From NCBI RefSeq assembly GCF_001580615.1, contig NZ_LHZC01000057.1, forward strand, positions 62,001 to 126,000: 64,000 nt of DNA, written 5' to 3'. The position numbers and the translations under genes were made by a program. Below the pieces are notes generated by a model that did not search any database, had not been told where the DNA came from, and saw nothing but the letters and a program-made list of their open reading frames with translations. Below are positions 35,895 through 42,534 of this stretch, one piece after another. The stretch is from Acetobacter malorum. GTDB taxonomy: Bacteria > Pseudomonadota > Alphaproteobacteria > Acetobacterales > Acetobacteraceae. Within the stretch, counting starts at the first letter, position 1. Each line of letters opens with the position of its first letter.

Positions 35895-37442
35895 TTATTT
35901 AATTTCAATCCCGATCTGCTTGATATCATGGAAGGTGATATCCGGGTTTTGTTCCTGCGTGCGGCGCATCATAAAGGCTGATGTGGCCAGGAACACCGGA
36001 TCATCATCCAGATCATCCGCCATGGAAGAGCGGTTTGCCATGGCAAAGGCTTCAATTTTCTCACGCGGGCCAGTCACCCAGCGGGCCAGAGAAAATGGAA
36101 TGCCATCAAACCCAATCGCCACACCATATTCCGCCTTCAACCGTGCCTGAAGCACGTCAAGCTGAAGTGTGCCGACCACCCCCACAATCGGCTGCGCGCC
36201 ATCCTGCGGTTTGAAGAGCTGCACCACGCCTTCTTCCGCCAGCTGGGTGAGCGCCTGCTTCAGCTTCTTCGCCTTCATGGCGTCATCCAGCCGGACACGA
36301 CGCAGAATTTCCGGGGCAAAATGCGGCACACCGGTAAATTTCAGGTCTTCACTCTCCGTCAGCGTATCGCCAATACGCAGCGTGCCGTGGTTGGGAATCC
36401 CCACCACATCGCCCGCAAAGGCTTCTTCCGCCAACTGGCGGTCCCGCGCAAAAAAGAACTGCGGGGTATGCACGGCAAAATTCTTACCCGTGCGGCTATG
36501 GCGCAGCCGCATGCCGCGCGTCAGCTTGCCAGAACAAATCCGGGCAAAGGCAATACGATCCCGATGGTTGGGGTCCATATTGGCCTGAATTTTAAAGACA
36601 AGCGCGGTCATGCCTTCTTCATCAGCCTTGACCGTGCGGCTTTCGGCAACCTGATCCCGCGGGGACGGCCCGAACGCGACCAGCGCGTTCAAAAGGTCCG
36701 TCACGCCAATTTCCTTCATGGCGCTCCCGAAGAAAACCGGCGTCAGATGCCCGGCGTCAAAGGACTCCCGGTCAAACTCAGGCAGAGCCGCTTCTGCCAG
36801 TTCCAGCTCTTCTGAAAGCTGCACCATGCGCGGGTCGGACTGAGCCAGCGTTTCCTGCGTATGCACTTCTTTGGTGCGCAGGTCATACGTGCCAACAAAC
36901 CCGGCAGCGCGGCCAATCGGCCATGTGGCGGGTGCCGTATCCAGCGCAAGAGCGGACGCAATTTCATCCAGCAGCGCAAACGGGTCCTGCGCCTCACGGT
37001 CCATCTTGTTGATGAAGGTGACAATCGGAATATCGCGCAGACGGCAGATTTCGAACAGCTTGCGCGTCCGGTCCTCAATACCTTTGGCGGCGTCAATCAC
37101 CATCACGGCAGAGTCCACAGCCGTCAGCGTGCGGTAGGTATCTTCCGAGAAGTCTTCATGGCCCGGTGTGTCCAGCAGGTTGAAAATGCACCCGCCATAT
37201 TCAAAGGTCATCACGGAGCTGACAACGGAAATCCCACGGTCACGCTCAATGGACATCCAGTCAGACCGGGTGCGCCGCCGCTCACCCTTGGCCCGCACGT
37301 TCCCCGCCAGCTGAATAGCGCCACCTGCCCGCAGAATGCGTTCCGTCAGCGTGGTTTTACCAGCATCCGGGTGCGAGATGATCGCAAACGTACGGCGGCG
37401 GGCAATTTCCGTGCTGAGGTCAGGTGCGAGCGTTTCAGACAT
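35895..37442 (-). CDS. prfC: Peptide chain release factor 3
   Basis: The protein is 515 residues from the ATG at 37442; an open frame upstream to 37526 is not needed. GTPase motifs are G1 SHPDAGKTTLTE, the switch region RDRGISVVSS, G3 DTPGHEDFSEDTYRTL and G4 FINKMDREAQDP. The domain II beta barrel and the C-terminal RF3 domain follow. It recycles RF1/RF2 from the ribosome after termination. It follows rpsD by 102 bases on the same strand. Confidence 0.96.
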   Translation of the reverse strand: MSETLAPDLSTEIARRRTFAIISHPDAGKTTLTERILRAGGAIQLAGNVRAKGERRRTRSDWMSIERDRGISVVSSVMTFEYGGCIFNLLDTPGHEDFSEDTYRTLTAVDSAVMVIDAAKGIEDRTRKLFEICRLRDIPIVTFINKMDREAQDPFALLDEIASALALDTAPATWPIGRAAGFVGTYDLRTKEVHTQETLAQSDPRMVQLSEELELAEAALPEFDRESFDAGHLTPVFFGSAMKEIGVTDLLNALVAFGPSPRDQVAESRTVKADEEGMTALVFKIQANMDPNHRDRIAFARICSGKLTRGMRLRHSRTGKNFAVHTPQFFFARDRQLAEEAFAGDVVGIPNHGTLRIGDTLTESEDLKFTGVPHFAPEILRRVRLDDAMKAKKLKQALTQLAEEGVVQLFKPQDGAQPIVGVVGTLQLDVLQARLKAEYGVAIGFDGIPFSLARWVTGPREKIEAFAMANRSSMADDLDDDPVFLATSAFMMRRTQEQNPDITFHDIKQIGIEIK

Positions 37443-37544
37443 GACAGACAATCCGGCTGGAAAAGATACGGGGTAAAACGGCAAACGCCGGATGGAGAGA
37501 AAAACCCTCCACCCGGCGCAGCACAAATCGGGCCGAAGCGCCGA

Positions 37545-38162
37545 TTAACGAGAGTAGTATTCGACCACCAGGTTCGGTTCCATCTGCACCGGATACGGCA
37601 CATCAGCGAACTTCGGACCACGGACGAACGTGCCCTTCATCTGACGGTGATCAACGTCCATGTATTCCGGAACGTCGCGTTCACCCGTCTGGGTGGCATC
37701 CAGCACGATGGCCAGCTGCTTGGACTTTTCACGGATTTCGATCACGTCCCCGTCCCGCACCAGATAGGAGGGGATGTTCACCTTGCGGCCGTTGACCGTG
37801 ATGTGGCCATGGCTGATGAACTGACGCGCAGCGAACGGCGTGATGGCGAATTTCATGCGGTAGATAACCGCATCCAGACGACGCTCGAGCAGGTTGATCA
37901 GGTTTTCAGACGTATCGCCCTTACGACGCACGGCTTCCTGATAGTAGCGACGGAACTGCTTTTCGCTGATGTTACCGTAGTAACCCTTCAGCTTCTGCTT
38001 TGCCATCAGCTGGACAGAGTAGTCAGACGGCTTGCCTTTACGGCGCTGACCATGCTGACCCGGGCCGTATTCACGACGGTTAACCGGGGACTTCGCACGG
38101 CCCCACAGGTTAACGCCAAGACGGCGGTTAATCTTATATTTGCTCTCGAGGCGCTTGCTCAT
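37545..38162 (-). CDS. rpsD: 30S ribosomal protein S4
   Basis: The 205-residue protein opens [16 protein letters not shown], contains ARSP-like basic stretches and the S4 RNA-binding domain ([36 protein letters not shown]). It ends [11 protein letters not shown]. It nucleates assembly of the small subunit and binds 16S rRNA. The gene is separate from the alpha operon, as is usual in alphaproteobacteria. Confidence 0.98.
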   Translation of the reverse strand: MSKRLESKYKINRRLGVNLWGRAKSPVNRREYGPGQHGQRRKGKPSDYSVQLMAKQKLKGYYGNISEKQFRRYYQEAVRRKGDTSENLINLLERRLDAVIYRMKFAITPFAARQFISHGHITVNGRKVNIPSYLVRDGDVIEIREKSKQLAIVLDATQTGERDVPEYMDVDHRQMKGTFVRGPKFADVPYPVQMEPNLVVEYYSR

Positions 38163-38520
38163 AGGGCGCTCTTCTCTTCTCTGTCTGCGTGAGCCACAGT
38201 CTTATCTGTGTCTCATCATGATACCGGTAGTCTCCGTCCCCCGTGGATCAGAGCGGGCGCAGTCCGTATCACCGGCAGGTGGGAGCATCTGTCCACCTGC
38301 ATCGGCCGTCCTGTCCACATTCCCGGCAATGGGAGCAGCCATTACGGAAAGCGGGGCTTTCTGTCAACTCATCCCCGCCTGCCTGCTCATACCAGATAAT
38401 GGCATGCCACCCCGCTCAGAGCCCAAAATGCGTGCCTTTACAGATAGTATTTCCGCCCTATGTGCCTTAGATTGTTCCATGATTTTCAGAAACACGTCTA
38501 AAGAATAAGGAAAAACCACC
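38163..38520. other. 358-base region between rpsD and the HdeD-like gene
   Basis: This divergent promoter region has no supported gene. The clearest structure is a seven-pair hairpin CAGGTGG/CCACCTG (38276-38299), about 114-137 bases upstream of rpsD, with further GC-rich inverted stretches around it. It could belong to an rpsD leader. A 122-codon plus-strand frame through here has no ribosome-binding site or recognisable pattern. Confidence 0.5.
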
Positions 38521-39069
38521 ATGCCGTTCGCTAAAAAATGGGCGATGTTTGTCGCTCTGGGCGCGGTGCTGATTGCGCTGGGCTTTATTGCCTGCGTGGA
38601 TGCCATTTCCGTCACGCTGGCCAGCACAATTTTTATTGGCATTCTGCTGATTATTGCCGGCGCTTTTCAGGTCGCCCATGCTTTTGCCGTGCGGGAATGG
38701 GGTGGCGTCCTGTTCTCCGTGCTGTTCGGCCTGCTTTATATCGCAGCAGGCGGCATGATTATTGAAGAACCCGCCACCGGCTCGGTGATGATCACCCTGT
38801 TTGCTGCCGCCTGCTTTATTGTGGTGGGTGTGATGCGCAGCCTTATGGCCATCCAGTATCGCAGCCTGCCCGGCTGGGGCATTGTGCTGGCTGGCGGGCT
38901 GATCAGCCTCGTCGTGGGGCTGTCCCTGTATTTCACCCTGCCCTGGTCCGGCCTGTGGCTGATTGGCACCTTTGTGGGGGTTGAACTGATTACCAGCGGC
39001 ATCGGCTGGCTCCAGTTCGGTCTGGCTCTGCGCCAGAGCGACGTGCGCCCGCCTATCAGCCGGCTGTAA
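38521..39069 (+). CDS. HdeD-family acid-resistance membrane protein (DUF308)
   Basis: The 182-residue protein has about six membrane helices, in the pairwise arrangement of HdeD: ALGAVLIALGFIACVDAISV, TIFIGILLIIAGAFQVAHAF, VLFSVLFGLLYIAAGG and others, with short loops. E. coli HdeD helps protect dense cultures from acid. Such a role would fit an acetic acid bacterium, but it is inference. The start has AAGGAAAA before it. A strong terminator follows. Confidence 0.82.
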   Translation: MPFAKKWAMFVALGAVLIALGFIACVDAISVTLASTIFIGILLIIAGAFQVAHAFAVREWGGVLFSVLFGLLYIAAGGMIIEEPATGSVMITLFAAACFIVVGVMRSLMAIQYRSLPGWGIVLAGGLISLVVGLSLYFTLPWSGLWLIGTFVGVELITSGIGWLQFGLALRQSDVRPPISRL

Positions 39070-39092
39070 GAACTAACCGGTCCTTGAAGGCC

Positions 39093-39129
39093 AAAAAAGG
39101 CGCTTTGCTTCATGCAGAGCGCCTTTTTT
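39093..39129. terminator. Bidirectional rho-independent terminator
   Basis: AAAAAAGGCGCT pairs with AGCGCCTTTTTT across a 13-base loop. The A and T runs serve both the HdeD-like gene (plus) and the small secreted-protein gene (minus), whose stop lies nine bases away. Confidence 0.92.
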
Positions 39130-39137
39130 ATGAGCTC

Positions 39138-39464
39138 CTAATTCAGTACCCAGCACCGGGACGTCGGAACGTTCTGGTCAGAGTGTGTAAACGGTGCCGT
39201 CAGCACGCACAAAATAGCTTTCCGGTCTTTTCTGAGCGTAAAAATCGCCCCTTTTGCCACATGGCTGGCGGTCGTGATGACATATCCATCCGTCAGCAAA
39301 TCGGACAAGGACCGACTCTCCGGGGCCAGTTTTGTGGGCACCTCCAGAGAACTGTAAGCATTTTTGGAACCGGCCTCTGGGAACCCGTCCTCAGCCGCCT
39401 GTGCATAGGCAAAAGCGGGCAGCATCAGCAGCACTGCCACAGCAAATTTAGAGACTACGGCCAT
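39138..39464 (-). CDS. Small secreted protein of unknown function
   Basis: The protein is 108 residues from the ATG at 39464, with GGAG eight bases upstream. The N-terminus MAVVSKFAVAVLLMLPAFAYA is a clear Sec signal, with cleavage likely after AYA. The mature part, about 87 residues, has two cysteines (ILCVL and TSRCW) that could form a disulfide. A conserved-looking middle is SLSDLLTDGYVITTASHV. No known family is recognised. It lies 19 bases downstream of the beta-lactamase gene, in an apparent three-gene unit with the TetR regulator. Confidence 0.7.
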   Translation of the reverse strand: MAVVSKFAVAVLLMLPAFAYAQAAEDGFPEAGSKNAYSSLEVPTKLAPESRSLSDLLTDGYVITTASHVAKGAIFTLRKDRKAILCVLTAPFTHSDQNVPTSRCWVLN

Positions 39465-39483
39465 ATCTGCACTCCGTTTCAAT

Positions 39484-40347
39484 CTACCCCAGAACCTGCC
39501 CGACCATACGCCCAATACCGGCAAACGCAGTCCTGAACTGTTCTTCAACCGGATGGCCGCCACGGGTGTAAACGCTGAGAATAATCGGCCTTTGGGGAGC
39601 CGCCCATGCAACAGCAATATCGCTGACCGCGTCACGCCCGTTATTGCCGGTTTTGTCTCCCACACCCCAGCCTTCCGGCAAACCTGCGCGCAGCCGGTGG
39701 GCTCCGGTGCGGCACCCTTTCAGCCAGTCCGTCAAAAGCGTGCGGGAGGACACGGAGAGCGTATCCCCAAACAGCAGATGCTCTAACGTGCCAGCCATAG
39801 CGCGGGGCGTTGTTGTATTGCGTAAACCGCCCGGTGGGGTTCTGTTCAGAACGGGCTCCCAGTCATCCAGACGGGTTTGCGCATCCCCCAGAGACCGCCA
39901 GAAGCGCGTCAGCATGGCCGGACCACCGACGCGAGCCAGCAACAGATTGGCGCAGGCATTATCACTCTGCTCAAGCGCCGCCTGACACAGGGTTCGGACT
40001 GTCAGGCCACCAGCCTCAACATGAGCCTGCGCCACAGGAGCATAGGCAGCTTTTTCAACATCTGCCTGCGTATACGGCACCACTTCCTCAAGCCGTTCCT
40101 TGCCCTGATCCACTCGCAGGAGAACCAAAGCGACAAGGGAGGCCTTGAACGTGCTGCACACGGCAAATCGTTCATTCTCCCGCCATGTCAGGGCCTGCCC
40201 CGTCACCAGATTGCGGGCATAAACGCCAATACGCCCTCCGGTTGCGTCCTCATACTCAGACAGGACAGAGGCTACTCTAGGGGCCGCACAGGCAGGAAGC
40301 GCCATCACAACAGGCGCACAGGCCAAAAATTTCCGACGAAACAGCAT
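39484..40347 (-). CDS. bla: Class A beta-lactamase
   Basis: The protein is 287 residues from the ATG at 40347. Active-site motifs are complete: Ser65-Thr-Phe-Lys68 (SxxK), Ser128-Asp-Asn130 (SDN), Glu164 in WEPVLN (the deacylating Glu with ExxLN) and Lys232-Thr-Gly (KTG). It hydrolyses beta-lactams in the periplasm. The N-terminus FRRKFLACAPVVMALPAC has an Arg pair and an LPAC near-lipobox, so Tat export and lipid anchoring are both conceivable. A cysteine precedes the catalytic Ser, as in some carbapenemases, but the partner after KTG is absent. It lies seven bases downstream of the tetR-type gene. Confidence 0.92.
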   Translation of the reverse strand: MLFRRKFLACAPVVMALPACAAPRVASVLSEYEDATGGRIGVYARNLVTGQALTWRENERFAVCSTFKASLVALVLLRVDQGKERLEEVVPYTQADVEKAAYAPVAQAHVEAGGLTVRTLCQAALEQSDNACANLLLARVGGPAMLTRFWRSLGDAQTRLDDWEPVLNRTPPGGLRNTTTPRAMAGTLEHLLFGDTLSVSSRTLLTDWLKGCRTGAHRLRAGLPEGWGVGDKTGNNGRDAVSDIAVAWAAPQRPIILSVYTRGGHPVEEQFRTAFAGIGRMVGQVLG

Positions 40348-40354
40348 GAAAGTT

Positions 40355-40975
40355 TCAGTGTCCTTTTCGGTGGCTCTGACACAGTCCATCCAGCAGCACC
40401 TCCAGCGCAGCCTGCACCGGATCTGGCCCAACCTTTTCTTCAAGAAGCTGACCGTTCATGGCCAGCATAGCCAGACCATGCACTTGCGCCCAGCTTGCTG
40501 CCGCCAGCGCCGTAAGAGCAGCAGGCCGAAAGCTCCCATCCTGTTGCCCCTCTTGCAAAAGGCGTAACAGAACCCCGAACGTCGCCATAGCGGCCTCATG
40601 CAGCCGTGGGTCCGCGGCCTTATCCGCATCGGCACTGAACATCAGGCGATACAGGCCGGGGTTATGCTGTGCGAACGCAATACAGGCCTGAGCACCAGCA
40701 ACAAGTTTCCCGCGAGCGGAAACCGGGCCTGAGGACAACGCTGCCACCATAGCCTGCTCAAGCCGGACGAACCCAATCCGGGCCAGTTCCCGCAAAAGCG
40801 CGTCTTTATCCTGAAAATGCTTGTAAGGCGCTGCGTGGCTCACACCGGTACGGCGTGCCACTTCCCGCAGCGTAAAAGTCCAGTTCTGATCGGCGGCCAG
40901 CATGGCAAGGGCTGCATCGATCAGGGCGCGATGCAGATCCCCATGGTGGTAGGATCGGCGCTTGGTATCACTCAT
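40355..40975 (-). CDS. TetR-family transcriptional regulator
   Basis: The 206-residue protein has an N-terminal helix-turn-helix (RRSYHHGDLHRALIDAALAML, then FTLREVARRTGVSHAAPYKHFQDKDALL) and a C-terminal ligand/dimer domain of the TetR_C WHG type (NPGLYRLMFSADAD). It is divergent from the aldehyde dehydrogenase gene and sits directly before the beta-lactamase gene. Two related 19-base sites in the shared promoter are candidate operators, so it probably represses itself and the dehydrogenase. Confidence 0.9.
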   Translation of the reverse strand: MSDTKRRSYHHGDLHRALIDAALAMLAADQNWTFTLREVARRTGVSHAAPYKHFQDKDALLRELARIGFVRLEQAMVAALSSGPVSARGKLVAGAQACIAFAQHNPGLYRLMFSADADKAADPRLHEAAMATFGVLLRLLQEGQQDGSFRPAALTALAAASWAQVHGLAMLAMNGQLLEEKVGPDPVQAALEVLLDGLCQSHRKGH

Positions 40976-40986
40976 TCGTGAGGCCT

Positions 40987-41005
40987 ATGTTTACAAGAGA
41001 AACTT
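40987..41005. promoter_or_regulatory. Candidate TetR-type operator, tetR side
   Basis: ATGTTTACAAGAGAAACTT lies 12 bases before the regulator's start codon. It is an inverted copy (16 of 19) of the site at 41046-41064. Each contains GTTT-N7-AAAC, a small dyad fitting a dimeric TetR protein. Confidence 0.6.
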
Positions 41006-41045
41006 TATTGACGCGAGCTTGTTGTTCTCCCTAACCTGCCCAGAA

Positions 41046-41064
41046 AAGTTTTCCCTGTAAACAT
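41046..41064. promoter_or_regulatory. Candidate TetR-type operator, aldehyde dehydrogenase side
   Basis: AAGTTTTCCCTGTAAACAT is the inverted partner of the site at 40987-41005, and the terminal nine bases match exactly. It abuts the dehydrogenase ribosome-binding site, so binding here would block expression directly. Confidence 0.6.
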
Positions 41065-41074
41065 GGAGGACGCA

Positions 41075-42496
41075 ATGTCCGACACTGTTCCCGCTCCCAC
41101 ACCTTCTTCTGAATTGTCCCGCCTTCTCGGCCTCCAGCGCGCCGCCTTCCTGCGGGACGGACCACCCGATCTGGCTCAGCGTCGGGCCGCGCTGCGCCGT
41201 CTGAAAGCGGAAATTCTGAGGCGACGCACAGAAATTACCCGTGCCCTGAACACAGATTTCGGCCAACGCTCGGAGCGGGAAAGTGCGATTGTGGAACTCA
41301 TCCCGCTGGTGCAGTCCATCACTTACCTCATCCGACATGTGGGGCACTGGATGCAGCCGGAACGTCGCCACGTTTCTGCATATTTCCAGTTTGGGCGCGC
41401 ATGGGTTATCCGCCAGCCGGTCGGCGTCGTGGGCATTATCGCCCCGTGGAATTATCCGGTCTCCCTTGCCCTTGTCCCGCTGGCCACGGCCATTGCGGCA
41501 GGTAACCGCGCGATGCTCAAACCCTCGGAACTCACGCCCGCCACCTCGGCCATCATCGCAAAAATCGTCCGGGCTGTGTTTCCACCGGAGCAGGTTTCCG
41601 TTGTTCTGGGAGATGCGGACGTGGGGACGGCCTTCTCAGCCCTGCCGTTCGACCACCTCCTGTTTACAGGCAGCACAGCGGTCGGGAAGAAAGTGGCTGC
41701 CGCCGCCGCCCGCAACCTGACGCCGGTCACGCTGGAACTGGGCGGCAAGTCTCCCGTGGTGATCGAACCCGGTTTTTCCATGCAGCAGACGGCAGAGCGG
41801 ATCGCCTTCGGCAAACTGACCAATGCCGGGCAAACCTGCATCGCGCCGGATTATGTCCTGCTGCACGAACAGGATCAGGAGCGTTTTGCACAAGCCTATC
41901 AGGACGCCGGGCACAAACTCCACCCCAACGGATATACCGGCTCACCTGATTACACAGCTATCCTCAACACGCATCATTACGAGCGGCTTAGCGGTCTGAT
42001 CCATGATGCTGAGGCGCAGGGAGCAAAGGTCATTCGGCTGGGGCAGGACGCACCTGCTAAGCATCTCCTTGCCCCTGTTCTCCTGCTGAATGTCACGCCC
42101 GAAATGGCAGTCATGCAGGAAGAAATTTTCGGCCCCGTCCTGCCTGTGCTGACCTATCGCCACCTTGATGAAGCGATTGCCTTCATCAACGCCCGCCCCC
42201 GGCCTCTGGCCTTGTATTACTTTGGAGGCAAGCGCGCAGAGCGGAACAAAGTGCTGAAGCGTACGGTTTCAGGCAACGTCACGCTCAACGGGACATTGCT
42301 GCACTACGCTCAGGACGATCTGCCCTTTGGTGGCGTGGGAGATAGCGGCATGGGCGCCTACCACAGCAAGGAAGGCTTCATCGCCCTCACCCATCCACGC
42401 GGCATTTACAAGCAGGGGCGGTTCAACGCCGCCACCCTCCTCAAGCCTCCGTTTGGAAAGCTGACGGACCTCATCACGAAATTTATTCTGCATTAA
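41075..42496 (+). CDS. Aldehyde dehydrogenase, coniferyl-aldehyde-dehydrogenase-like
   Basis: The protein is 473 residues from the ATG at 41075, preceded by GGAGGA. Residues 122-127 (IAPWNY), FTGSTAVGKKV (nucleotide binding), Glu221 in LELGGKSP and catalytic Cys255 in NAGQTCIAPDY are all present. The overall pattern fits the CalB/coniferyl aldehyde dehydrogenase group. It oxidises an aldehyde with NAD(P) in the cytoplasm; the natural substrate could be aromatic or aliphatic. The divergent TetR regulator and two operator-like sites suggest substrate-inducible control. A perfect terminator follows. Confidence 0.9.
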   Translation: MSDTVPAPTPSSELSRLLGLQRAAFLRDGPPDLAQRRAALRRLKAEILRRRTEITRALNTDFGQRSERESAIVELIPLVQSITYLIRHVGHWMQPERRHVSAYFQFGRAWVIRQPVGVVGIIAPWNYPVSLALVPLATAIAAGNRAMLKPSELTPATSAIIAKIVRAVFPPEQVSVVLGDADVGTAFSALPFDHLLFTGSTAVGKKVAAAAARNLTPVTLELGGKSPVVIEPGFSMQQTAERIAFGKLTNAGQTCIAPDYVLLHEQDQERFAQAYQDAGHKLHPNGYTGSPDYTAILNTHHYERLSGLIHDAEAQGAKVIRLGQDAPAKHLLAPVLLLNVTPEMAVMQEEIFGPVLPVLTYRHLDEAIAFINARPRPLALYYFGGKRAERNKVLKRTVSGNVTLNGTLLHYAQDDLPFGGVGDSGMGAYHSKEGFIALTHPRGIYKQGRFNAATLLKPPFGKLTDLITKFILH

Positions 42497-42531
42497 AAAA
42501 AGCCAGAGCATTCAGATGCTCTGGCTTTTTT
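42496..42531 (+). terminator. Rho-independent terminator of the aldehyde dehydrogenase gene
   Basis: A 16-pair perfect stem with a four-base loop (TCAG) and terminal T run. The A run on its left lets it also terminate the convergent antiporter gene. Confidence 0.95.
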
Positions 42532-42534
42532 GCC

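Noticed and set aside
38140-38508. A 122-codon frame in the rpsD upstream region
   Set aside because: It starts inside rpsD on the opposite strand, lacks a ribosome-binding site and has no recognisable pattern.
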